From Eopsaltria australis (taxonomy: Eukaryota; Chordata; Aves; Passeriformes; Petroicidae): a stretch of 64,000 nucleotides of DNA. This document shows positions 11,501-23,300 of the stretch, piece after piece (the stretch's first letter is position 1; the number at the start of each line of letters is the position of its first letter). Made by a program: the position numbers and the translations under genes. The notes under the pieces are model-generated. The model saw only the letters and a program-made list of their open reading frames with translations. It had not been told where the DNA came from and made no database searches. Where the stretch lies: assembly GCA_034509425.1 (NCBI GenBank), contig JAVTVJ010000072.1:186001-250000 (forward strand), read 5' to 3'.

Positions 11501-14160
11501 TGCAGAAAAGGGGAGGAAAAGTGTATCCATTATACGAAAAAGTAGTGTTTAAAACTAGAATAATGCCTCAAATGCTAAATTCCAAAAGAAATGCTGTTGT
11601 GTATGAAGTTTTTATTGGCATTCGCTTGGAATGACCTGAATAATTTATTGGTGCCTTTCTGCTTGTCAGCAATGCATTCTGGTACACCCGGAATAAAACC
11701 TTAATGTCCTTGCTGGAAATAGTAGTAGGAGTAAAAGCATCTCTCTCATATTAAATATATAGTATGTTATAAAAACCTGAGAGTTTCACAGAGGTGGTTA
11801 TAAATTATGAGTTATGAAATGCAGACAGTGGATGACAAATGAAAATCAATGGTAAACTCTACAGCAAATAGGGATAAGGACGAGAATAAACATGTTAGTA
11901 TCTCTAGGCGAAAAAGGGGCTGGCTTTGATTTAGATAGGTAGCAAGGAGAGAGCAATGATTCAGAAAGCAAATTTGAATAAATACTAATTTAGTGCGTAC
12001 AGAAACACTCCCAATGTTGTTTTCAAATCTCTAAGTTGAGTGAACCTTCTAGTTCAAGAGTATTGAGAGTGGGTACCAAAGAACAAAGACTTCCAATATG
12101 TATTCAGAGCATTTAATAGAAAGGACTTAATGCAAAAGGAAGAGTTATTTGGATTCCAGAGTCCTGAGATGCAAAGCACTGTGGTGGAGGGGATGTGGGG
12201 GAGTGTGAATTTGTATGCAGCTGCCACTCTGTGTCCATTGCCAGCCACATTCCCTGTTGATGGGCTGTTTTTTGGCCATGATACTGATCCCTTCCATCAT
12301 GCCGTGCATTCCATGCATAGGTATGACCACATGGGCAACTTAACAGCAACAAACTGGTAATGAATGTGCAATGCAGCCAAGAGTCTGCAACACACTCATG
12401 GCACCCACCGAGTGTGTTTCAGCTCTGAAGTGTTTACCCAGCACCCTGATCAGTGTGCTTCCCATCTTTCTGATTTCCCTTCATTCTTCAGGGAGCTCAG
12501 GACCAAGTTCTGAATCTGACAGTGGAAGCCAAAGCTGGGAAAGGTGCTACATGGTTTATCTCCCATCAGATTTCAGGCCTACAGTTTTTTATTTAGCTAC
12601 AAAAATTAACCAATTCTCAAGGAATCTGACATTGAAGGATTTGACAAGAATTAACAAGGTAATTCTCTAAGTTAATGCTGCCAATGTTTAAGTTTTACAA
12701 TACTGACGATGTTTCATATAGTGACAAAAATGCCTCTGCAAGCTGAAGAAATTATGTCCCGAGATGTCTCTGTCAAACTTTCTTCTTGTTGCCGAAGTCT
12801 ATTGGCACAACAAGAATAAGTGTAGGAACAGGAAAATTTGCAACATAATATTATATCTTGTTTGTGGCTTTTATTTTTTCTGAGAACTCAGTTTCATTAA
12901 AATACATATTATTGGTTTTCGTGTTTTGTTAAATAGAGATGGTCTTTGACAAGACTAGATAGCTATTAATAGATTACCAAAAAACAGCCAGAGATATTTC
13001 ACAAGCTTTCTTTCTCTCTGGCAACCAAAACTGTAAGGTCAAACTGGGTTTCAAGATATAGTGGAAAGACTAAATAAAATTAAAATTATCGCCATTATAT
13101 AGTGTCTTTTGGTTACATGTGTCTCAAAATCTTAAAAGCAAACAAAATCAGTAACAACAAAAACCACTAGACTTTTAAAACGTGTTAGAAGATGGCTTCG
13201 GTTGGGATCACTTCCAGCATTCACTTTAATTCAGTTCTAATACAGTCTGTGTACTTGCCAAGATCTAACTTGACAAGCACTTGAGGGAAAAATAAAGTTT
13301 CAAGAGTGTTCAACGACAAAAAAAAGAAATCTTACAGCATTTTTGTCAAATGCTAGAGGTAGCAGATAAGAAAATACTTTTGCTATCATAACATCATATG
13401 GCATGAAGTCAATGTTCAACTTTAAATTACTATTCTTTCTTCAACTGTGGAATAAATGTGTTTGAAGTATCTTCTAAATAAAAGATATATGGTAAAGGAG
13501 TTAGAATTCAATCCTGCAAAATAACGTTAATTAAAGAGCAATTAACTTTTTATGATATTTCAATTTAGTTAAAAATAAATCCCCCAAAAGCCCCACAGAT
13601 GAGTATATAGAATTTATTAGAGACTACAAAGGTGTAATCTGGACAGGTTTGGTGGGGGTTTTTATTGCTTCAGCATCGGGATATATTGGAAAACATGTAG
13701 ATCTCCACCTTAGAGAACAGAGTTTTACATCCATGGATTGCGTAGAGCTATTATATTTTTGTTCTGAATTACTGTGCACATGAAATGAAAAGGGCAATCA
13801 TATTACAGAGTTGTAGTAGAGCCCACAGATAAAATACTTAAAAGCAAATTTTGACTTTTTGTGAGCATTCTAAGCAAAATTAATAGAAATTTCATAACAG
13901 TGGTTTTCTGTGAAATATAGGAAAAAGAGAGTGGTGTTCTTTATATCTATCACAGCCATGAGGAAGGGTAACAGTGTAATTTCATGGAAAAATGAGAAAA
14001 CACATTTTCAGGAACAAGGTTTAGCTGAGAATGTTGCACTCCGTGATTGAAACCATCCCTGTATACAAGGAATGATTCAGGGTCTGACAGACTGTAAAGA
14101 GAAAAGTTGGGGTTTTTTTTCATTACTAAAAGCATTTTATATTTAATCTTCTTTCCCCAG
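8501..14160. other. Unique AT-rich stretch, no gene recognised
   Basis: I see no known gene or interspersed repeat here. The segment 12050-12670 is slightly richer in G+C and carries overlapping open frames on both strands (76 and 99 codons on +, 79 on -). The + frame at 12371-12670 includes a serine-rich piece (SSGPSSESDSGSQSWE) directly after a good acceptor-like tract ending at 12491, but the following donor is poor. Nothing there matches a family I know. The rest has only short chance frames. Confidence 0.5.
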
Positions 14161-14234
14161 AAGCAGCTGCAAAACATGGAGGAATGATGTAAGAAGCCAT
14201 TTTACCTCTCTGGAGAGCAAGATGTGCATTGACA
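14161..14234 (+). other. Candidate 74-nt coding exon (unrecognised protein)
   Basis: A strong acceptor (pyrimidine tract 'ttaatcttctttccccag', AG ending at 14160) has a branch-point-like 'ttactaaa' about 32 nt upstream. It is followed by 74 nt and a good donor (ACA|GTAAGTTC at 14235). One frame is open: 1 nt, 24 codons reading SSCKTWRNDVRSHFTSLESK then MCID, and 1 nt left over. A mixed-composition, cysteine-containing peptide like this is less typical of AT-rich noise. I do not recognise the family, and no partner exon in a matching phase was found, so this is a hypothesis. The alternatives are a non-coding RNA exon or coincidence. An LTR begins about 105 nt downstream. Confidence 0.25.
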
Positions 14235-14339
14235 GTAAGTTCTGTGTCAAGCAACAAATAAGGAAAGCATTACACTTTTTTGAGTTTGAAAAAGTTTAGA
14301 TAGGAGTGCTGTGGTTAGCACTGACATACACAATGTCTA

Positions 14340-14580
14340 TACTTGGCATCCTGTCTATTCTCCTTTCTGACACACCTGCCTGTCTGTGGGAAGCAAAGAA
14401 TTAATTCTTTGATTCGCTTTGCTTGTGTGTGCAGCTTTTGCTTTCCTTGTTAAACTGACATTACCTCAACTCATGAGTTTTCCAGTTTTTACCTTTCCAA
14501 TTCTCTCCCTGATCTTACTGGTGGGGGAGTGAGCAAGTCACTGCTGGTGCTTGGTTGCTGGCTGGTGTTAAACCATGACA
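14340..14580 (+). mobile_element. Partial ERVK-like LTR, 3' part
   Basis: The right-hand end 'gtgctt ggttgctggctggtgttaaaccatgaca' (ending at 14580), preceded by 'gtgggggagtgagcaag', is the common 3' end of avian class-II-like LTRs. Upstream, 'cctgcctgtctgtgggaa' and 'tttgcttgtgtgtgcagc...taaactgacattacctcaac' fit the R/U5 part of the same group. The 5' portion is missing or too decayed to see, and I found no matching target duplication (downstream bases ATCTGA). No internal retroviral sequence follows. The LTR at 56234-56808 is a relative. Confidence 0.7.
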
Positions 14581-17500
14581 ATCTGACATGACAGGAAAAG
14601 AATTTTGCAAAAATTGCTAATCAATATTATTTTAAATTAAAACTCTTTAGTAAATCAAATAACAGTTATTTTGTCACTCACTTTGAATTTCAAATAACTA
14701 ATTTTGGACCACTAACCCATTACTTCAATATAAGTGTGAACATAGTGTGGGAACAGTGAGGGGCAATATGTCCAGCAAGGGCTTTAGTGGATTTTTTTAA
14801 TGTAACTGCAATCCATCCAGCCTGTGTAGTGCCTTCTGTTTATTTAAGGTAACTGTTTCTTTCCATTATTTGGAAACTAATCTGAAATTGCTTAGTTTCC
14901 AGCTGGTTGTTTTGATATCTGTTTTGGTTTAAGAACTTGACTACTTTCAGTGCCTTTCCTCTGATCTGTGCTGTATTATACTCCTAGAGAAGAGATATCT
15001 GAACTGACTTTGTCCCTGTAATTTTAGCTTAGCATATTAGTGTTAACAGGACATTTTATAGAGTTAAAATAAATACCCTGGTCTATGAACTGCAGCAGCA
15101 AAATCTGATTGGAAATCTGCTGTGAAACCATGAATTATTTAGAATGTGATGCATGATTTTTAAAATACCTGGATGACCGAGTGAGAATGCCGGTGGTTGA
15201 TTACATACTATAGACACAATGTTATGGGTGTTGGAAACCCCTAAGTGTTCAGATATAAAATAGAAATATCAGGCATTCTGTGAATCTTATTATTTTACTT
15301 TCAATTACCTGCAGCATGTAATAGTCTGCTTTGAGAACTGACAAATAGGTCTGTTTGGAATGGAAATGTTTTCTAGTGATGTTTCCTCTGTGCCCTTTAC
15401 ATGCAACCATTAATCATCTCTCTGAATTGCTCTTTTGGTAGATAAAAGAAATTTTGCTGTGCACACCCTGATTTAATCTCCGTGCTTTAAATAGCTTTTG
15501 TTTTTCTTTTCTGAATGTTGCTCGAAAAATACTGAAAAACTATGTGATTACTGTATTTCTCATATGCATGCAAGCTGAATTCTCAGGAGCATTTACTGTC
15601 TCAGGTTATAGAAAAAGCTATTGGCAAAAAATCATACATTTAATAAAACCCAAGACGTGAAGCTTGCTGCCTGTGAAAATCTCTCATTCTGTGTGTCATG
15701 GTTTCTCTTTGGGTTTAAATGATAAATCATCAGTGAGAAGTCTATTTCTATGGGAAGAAACCTCTTACTCCTTGTCTAAGCGCTTTTCCAACTAGTGACT
15801 TACTTTAAATACTGCCTTCCTGCTATTCTTCAACAGTGCTCTGGCCTCATTGTATGAGGGGACAGAAATGAAAAAAAGTCTCTGTTCAATGCATAGGACT
15901 CAATCAAAACATCATTTTAAATCGAATGTATAAATACTAACAAACTGGAAAAGTACTTTAGTTTGTTTAATGTGACATTGCATTAATGTTAGACTACTAC
16001 TGTTTTATAAACTACCAGGCTATGAAGTTTGTTCTTTGAATTTGTGAAATAAGAGCCTAAAGGTATCAAATTTAAGAAAAGAAGAAATCACTGCAATAAA
16101 AAATTGTAGAATAAATTCACTGTCCTTTCTTAAGACCCATTGCAGTCTTTGGAGGTGTGGGTTTTCAGTAAAGTACTGGCTGTGTAGTCTTTACTTCTAT
16201 AAATAATTCTATTCAGAACTTTCATTCTTAAATTTTAACACTTTGCATTAAAATTCATTGTACTTTTCAAGATGTGGGGGACAACTAATGTGCTGATTGC
16301 TTCTTGCTTTCATGCTTTACTATGGAATATATATTTCAATTCTTTCTGGTAAATCTTACGACTTCTAAATGTTTTTATGATTTATATAGTTTTTCTACTA
16401 TCGACACATTTTTTTAAAGTATAAAAATACTACATGTTCAATATTTATGTTTGCATCAACAGTGGACTCACTGCAGAAATAGCGGACAAGTAGGTGTTTT
16501 CCTCTTCCAGCACAGACAATTCCTGCAGACACCCATGTTAACTGCACTCTAAATGGAAGGGGAAATAGCAGATAAATGACTCACAATTTCTTTTTCTCTC
16601 ACTTTTTGTTCTTCTTTCAAGCTGGTTTGAATTGCAGACAGAAGAAAATATTATGTAGCTATATATGCTTAAGTTTTAATTGCCACTCACTTACTTTCAA
16701 CTGTTGCAGATGCTATTAGGATTAAAAAAAGAATATATAAATAGATTTCATACAAGTTTCAAGAAGGTATAGGGTTGGTAATGCTTGTTTTAGGTTGAAA
16801 TAAAAACTGAACTTTATTTTAACTAAGATAAAAGGAGCTATATTAATGCTACTGAGAACTGGGAAAGCCTTAGTTCTCACAGGGTCCTGAATTCCAGGTT
16901 AACTCTACTCTTTTGTCACTAGATACTTTCTTTCATAAATGGAGATTGGACCACCAGGTACCAGACTTCATTCATTCATTACAGGTGAACTGCATCCTTA
17001 GAGGGCAGGAGTTGTGATTATTCAGCGCTAAGAAGGAATAAAAATGTGCCTGACTCACCTCCTCCTGTTTCTTTCCAAGAGTGTACAGTTGCATTAAGAG
17101 GTTTTAGTGATTCAGTGCAGTGCTCCACCACTTCTTCTCTCTCTCTCTGTCTCTCTCTCAGTCTGACGGAGTCAGTACTACCTGTAATACCCCTGAATAA
17201 GTCTCCACACCTTTTATAACATACTTTCAACTGGTTTGTTGGTTTGTTTGGTGGGTTTTTTTTCAGCAGAAACCAGACGATGTTTGTACCAAGCCTCTAC
17301 CAAGCCTGAAATATTTTTGTATGCATAATTTCCTTTATGCCAATGTTTCTTCCTCCTTGTGTGATACTAATCTGTCTAGACTCTATTTGCAGTAAACACT
17401 CTGTCTAACTCCATGTCAGGCAGTTGTCAGATGAGTTCTGCTTTTATTGTGTATTAAAGTGGGGATCATTCTTCTGGAAACAATAGAATACAGCAGGCAA

Positions 17501-20044
17501 ACATATGAGAAGTATACCCTCTTACATACAGACTGAAAATTCAACTTTTGCTATAGCTTACAATGTTCTGATACTGGGGATGATAAAAATATTTCATGTT
17601 CTCGTTTGGTAAGTAAGTTAAGATTCCTCTGTTATAACATATTCCAGCTGTTTTTTTTTTTTTAAAGTACTTTTCTTCTCTTGTGTCTTCAAACAATAGT
17701 GATGGAGTATTTCTTTCTAGATTTACTGCATCCTATTTTCTGAATGTTGGTTTTATATGATGTTCCCACAAAAATGGAGACGATGACATGGATTTACAGT
17801 TCAAAATGTAGTGGTATCCATCCCAGTCAGTACAAAGTTATTAAAATGAAATCATCTCTGCTGATTCATGGTGACAAACAGTGGCTGATCCCTGTACTCA
17901 AAAGTATTTATGGAGATGTAAGGAGAAAAGAGTTCCTGAGGTTGGTCACTCACAGTCCAGTACTTATGTGTACTTTGCAGTGGAGAATTCCTGCCCTCGT
18001 CCGCAGGGGTTGGTGCAGACTTTCAGAATGACCACAGTGGGTCTCCAAGATATTTGTACAGATAATTTATGTGACCAGACAGGGAGATATAAGTGTTGGT
18101 TATTAGAGCAAGGGAAAAAAACTCAGGCCCTCACTCTAACGCTTATTGAGAGCTGGTTTTGGCCTCTAGATGACACTGTGCACCTAACACTGCACTCATT
18201 CTCTAAGCTTGAAATACTGATCCATCTACACTTCCCTTCTCATTGTAATTAAGGGCAGTTACTGTCTGTTTTTGAACAAGCATTCACAACCCTGAAAAGT
18301 CTTCTGTTGTTATTCAAACAATTACAAGAAATAAATCTGAAAGGTAAAAGTCAGTAGTACTATCTTTATGCCTTTTTGAATGCTTATTTTGCTGTATCAC
18401 CAAATTTGGGATTGATGCAGTAATTCCTGCTTCATTTGACATTTCCTCACAATGCCTGGGATGCTGTGAAGCTGAACGAAGGATCTCCAGCATTTCTCTT
18501 CTTGAATGCATATTTACAGTCTGGCTTTAAAAAATTATCTTTGAGCCAAAAGCTGGCATTTAGGAGCAAAGCATATGTGTAAATATTCAAAACTTGTATT
18601 GAAAACAGATGGGTTGGGGAGGATTTTGCTTTTGGGTTTAATTCATTTGTTTTTCCTAAGCTACTGGCTGAGTAAAAAGGTAAAAAAAAAAAAAAAGAAA
18701 TTCAAATTGACCAACCAAAAGAAAGATTTTTGTGGAATTTGTTTGTCTCTTTCAAAATAATTGCTGGTTTTTCCTGCTGCACTGAAGAGGCAGTCCCATG
18801 CATCACTAGGACTGATGCTTTTACTTATCTTGTCAGTTATGTCTGACAGTTATGGATTGCAGAGGGCAACATTTAGGACAATCATTAAAGTGTGGTACAA
18901 ATGGGATAAATCCTTACATCATCACATTTCATTATCACAAGCAGAGATGCAAGTGGTAATCCTCACTGACACCTTCTATGAAGAGCAATACAGCAATAAA
19001 TGGAAGAGTGATAACTCAAAACCTGAAAAAACCCCTAGTGGAATAGTATGTAATATATATAGATTTGGCTCATGTAGAGTAATGTTAAAGCATCAGTTTT
19101 GGGAGAGTAACTGTCAGTTTTCTAAGAAAAATAGTTGCATCAGCTGTAGTTTTATCAGGGGAATTAACATATCTTACATCTCTCCCCCTCTTTAGGATGT
19201 CTGGTATAATAGACATGGTCCTGGATATTTGATGATATGGAAACACCATGCAGCTGCAGCCCCTTAACCCAGAGTTTGCACATGCCCAGAAGGCAAAGGA
19301 TAAAAAACTTCATAGCTGACTTAACTTGGGTAAGGAAGAATATACACTGGCAGATAGTTTAGTCACTACTCTGTGAGTGTTGGGAAATGGGAATTAAGCA
19401 TCTTGCCAGAACCCCTTTGGGTTCCAGGCTTGCATGGGAAGGGGTTCATAGTACCTGGCTTGGATCTATATTCAAATGTAATACCTTGCATTTTTTTACA
19501 TTAATGGAAAGTAGCCATTTCTCCCTGAGTGAGAGGAGATAAGGGAGGAATTGATCTTTTATTCTATTATAATAAATACAGTGTGTATATGACTGTGATA
19601 CGATTTTAGTTGGTTTGTATTAAACCCCTCCTCTCAACTTGCAGTGTAGGTTTACTGCTTGTTTAGCTTCCTGGATAACAACAGCAGCTTTTTAATTGAA
19701 GAGGAAATACCTTGATCTTTTTTTCCTCAAATGCTTTATAGAGCTCTACTCCTTTTTTTTTTTTTTTTTCCTTTCATATATGTTGTGATTTAGATGGTAT
19801 TTCTGTTTCAAATGACCCTGGCTAACTATGAAGAGTTTTCTAATTTTTGCATACTGGTAACAAAAGGTAGAGGCAAGAGAAAGACTGTAAGAAATAATGT
19901 CTAACTTTTTCAAAATCTCATACTAATAATTATTAAATATCTTTTTGAATGATTGGGAAAAGACCAGACTTTGAATGGAATGCCTGAATACTGATACTAA
20001 CTCAAGAGCCATTGAAAATAATACTAAGGACAGAACATAATAAA
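14581..20044. other. Unique stretch with a (CT)n run and unexplained open frames
   Basis: No gene recognised. A (CT)n run lies at 17135-17159, a 17-T run at 19753-19769 and an A-rich run near 18680-18695. From 15420 to 15660 the sequence is complex and could be a conserved non-coding element, which I cannot verify. Overlapping + frames at 17744-18031 and 17881-18252 and one at 18761-19195 (144 codons) resemble no known family. On the minus strand, a good donor (GAG|GTGAGT, plus-strand ACTCACCTC near 17055) ends an open frame running through the CT repeat, but its acceptor is weak. Confidence 0.5.
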
Positions 20045-20330
20045 AAGGTCTTGGAGAGATTAGAAAGGTGGGCAGGAAGACAACGAAATGAGATTCATCT
20101 CTTGAAAATGCATACTGTGGGAAAGTGGAGAAATCTAAGTGGAAGGCAGGAACCTTAAGAACTATAGTGACAAATGAGATTTGTAGCTGATAAGAGGCAG
20201 TAAATTAAATACAGCCTCACAATGAGGTGAGTAGGCCTCCCTAGGAAGTGCTGGCATATTTTGCAATGTCATGGTGTAGGGCAGTAATAAGTCTGTAGAT
20301 CTCTGCTGCATTTCAAATGAGGCTAGAAAT
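20045..20330 (+). repeat. Possible very old CR1 ORF2 fragment (weak)
   Basis: The phrase 'ggagagattagaaaggtggg' followed by 'caggaagacaacgaaatgag' and 'attcatct' resembles the CR1 ORF2 region that reads like 'gagaggtgggc...aacctcatgaagttcaaca'. Later phrases ('gcagtaataagtc...tctctgctgcatttcaaatgaggc') fit only loosely. Divergence is high, edges are uncertain, and no protein frame survives. It may be wrong. Confidence 0.25.
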
Positions 20331-23300
20331 TTGAAAGCATTTAAATTCAGCCCTGAATGGGAAGGAGCACAACAATACCAGTTTTTCTTATAATGAATGA
20401 TATATCCTTGTAAAAATATCTTATAATTCTTGTGAAGTGGTTTTTTTTCTCTTCCCTACCTGATCCTTTTGAGCAGTGAAAGTGGGTAGGAGAGCAACCT
20501 CATTGCATATAATCTTTTTTCCCACTCATGTCATCTTCAGTTTGTCACTCCTCCTTCAGTTATGCATTTAGTTTTACTACAGAGTCACTGGCTATCAGCA
20601 CTTCTAGTGCTAGCCCTGTCAGACCTGTAGAGCTCTTATTTATGGCACCTTCTTAGGACGCAATGTTTCACCTGATTGCTCAGTTCCTATTTCCTGTGGC
20701 TCTGCAGCACTTGGAGTTTGAATGGCAATGCCAGTGCACTGGTGCTCTCTAAACTTGTGGAAAGAAAAGTTCCAGCCCTGCAAAACACAGGCTGGACACC
20801 TCCATTGCAGAGGTGTGCAGCTCATACAATGCTGCACAGGACAGAAAGGCTGCAGCTCTAAGGATGGATTGGTACCTGCACAAGTGGTGGAGAGGAGCTC
20901 TTAGATGTGGGAAAGAGGAATCCTGGCTTTTCCTTTAAGCAGCAAGTCAACTTGCTTTACAGGATATTTCTATTTGTTGTTCACATGTTGCTCTGTTTTT
21001 CTTGTTCTTGCAGTTTACTGTTTTTTCAGGAATTGTCACAGGTTTATAAGAGATGCTGTTTTACGTTGAGCTTGCCCAGCTTCTTTTATTGGCTTTTAAC
21101 AGTAAAAACTATTTTGAGGAAAATCTGTTGCCTTTACACGTTTCCATTCTCACAAATTGTAAGTTGTGTCTTACATAAAATCACTTAGAAGTGCTAAGTG
21201 TCATTTCACACAGGAATAAAGGGAAATGGACAGAGTTTTGCTTATACTGTATAATGTGAAGCCAAATGTGTTTTAAAACTGTCCAGCCATTAAAAATTGA
21301 ATAATGCCTTGGCTGTGCATAAAAGTGGCACACTCTTTTTCTCAATATTTCTGTTAAATGAAAGCTGTTACACTGTTTCAATTTGTCCCTTGGAAAACCC
21401 TTGACCTCTTCATGTATATAGGTTAAAAAAAAAAAAAGAAAAGAAAACAACCATCAACATAGTCCTTGACTTTTGTATGAGATGTATTTCTGCTAAGCTT
21501 GTGTAAATCATAAAACTAAAAAGCTTTCTGACTCGATTTTCTATTTTAAAAAAGAGCACGGTAAGTAACAAAAAGGCCTCTGATATTTCTGGAGTCTTGG
21601 GAAGGGTTTTAGCTGGGAACATTAAATTTCATGAGTATTCACACTTTCTTACAAAATATTGTTTTGAAATTTTTCTCTTTTTTTTAACAGAAATAAATTT
21701 TGTATCTAACAAATATTAAACAATAATGGGGGTTTTAATGTACCTGTTTTTAAATCAGCAGGAGTTTTGTCTCTGGCACAATAAGTTTCTGGGCTCAAAT
21801 CTGAATTATTTATACAAACTATTTTAAAGCTACCTACATTATCAATATTGCATATGTGTTAGTTAGTACGTATTTGAATTCTGATTTTGAGCTTCCTTTT
21901 AATTGATTTTGGGATTTTACCACTAAGCCCAAATCTAAACTTAACTTCATTTAAACTGCATTGTTTCATAATACTTTCTTATTTGCTGATTTTAATACAC
22001 AAAAGAAGCTAATGTTTTCCTGAAAAATTACTGAATTTGTATTTGCCTATAGAAATAAAATTAGCCTTTGAAGACGATTGTGGCATATTACTTTAATGTT
22101 TTACCCACTCATATTTTTCAAACTGTGCTTTTCACATGCTCTGAATTCATTGACATGTTTGTCTCCTTTTGAACATTTGTAATATGTTAAGAAAACTGAG
22201 CTAAAGCTGTATGTAGGCCATATTTTGTCTGACCTTGCCTTTCTTTTACACTTATTTTGTCAGGCAGCTGTAGCATATCTTTAGTGTATAATTTTACACT
22301 GATCTTGTATTGCAATTGCTAATGTCTTCAATAAAAACAAACAGAATAATTTTTGAGTGAGTGAAATTCTGAAAATGCTCCACCGTATACTCAGTGTAAG
22401 CTTTCCAATTCATTGGAAATTGGCACTGTGATATCTGCCAGTCACACTAAAAGAGTAATTGTGCAGATAGCTGTAATAAGTCATCATCCTCTGTAAAAGC
22501 AGGCTATTTACCTAGTCGGATGAAGCATATATTTTGCAAGGTAGGCTGAAGTAGGAATATTGAGAGCTGAGAGTCTCAGGTACTTCCTGTTCCATGGGAA
22601 ATGCTTTTTAACAGTAAAATAGTTCTTCATTCCTACCTCTTACTTGCTGCTCAGTGGTGGGAAAGATGTCCCCAGCCCCCACACAAAACACCCCTCTGCT
22701 CTGTATACAGCTTCCTTATACTATTCTGTCATTATCTTGTCTATTATGATAATTTCAACTTTTTTCCTCTCTTTCTTACGATCTCCACACATGTTGTTCA
22801 TTGTCTCTCAGTATCATAATCCAGTTATTGTGCCATTGCCAGGGTAGACAGTGCCTCTTTTTCTTGTTCTGAGCCTACGCTGTATTCACCCCCTATTGGC
22901 AAAGATTAATTAGGGGGGAAATTGTCCCAAACTTATTAACCACTGTGGCACATGCATACTGTTATCACTTTACCAGGAAACCCATGATGGGTAATATCTG
23001 TTTTTCTTTGTACTTCCACTATTGTGCTATGTAACTTCAAGAGAAGAGTGACTACATTGTCCCAAAATGTCTGGTGGCAAGGAGATTACGCAGCATCCTC
23101 TGGCTTCTAGGGAGCTCCCTCTCCATCATTTATTGTCTGTCCCCCTGCTCCTGCTTCTGTGTGGAGCGTCACCTCTGTGTCTTTTCTACTTGCTGTTCTT
23201 GTGGTACCTGGGGAGCTTTTCTGCCTACAACAGTCTTGGCTGCTCCCCAGAAAATGAACAATGTTATTTGCTCTTCAAGAAATCACAGATTTTAATGAAG

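Noticed and set aside
12492..12543. Serine/acid-rich exon candidate
   Set aside because: The acceptor is good, but the donor (AAG|GTGCTA) is poor and no partner exon was found.
15690..15730. 'tgtcatggtttctctttggg' as the start of an antisense LTR
   Set aside because: Only the first dozen bases fit. The sequence that follows is not LTR-like.
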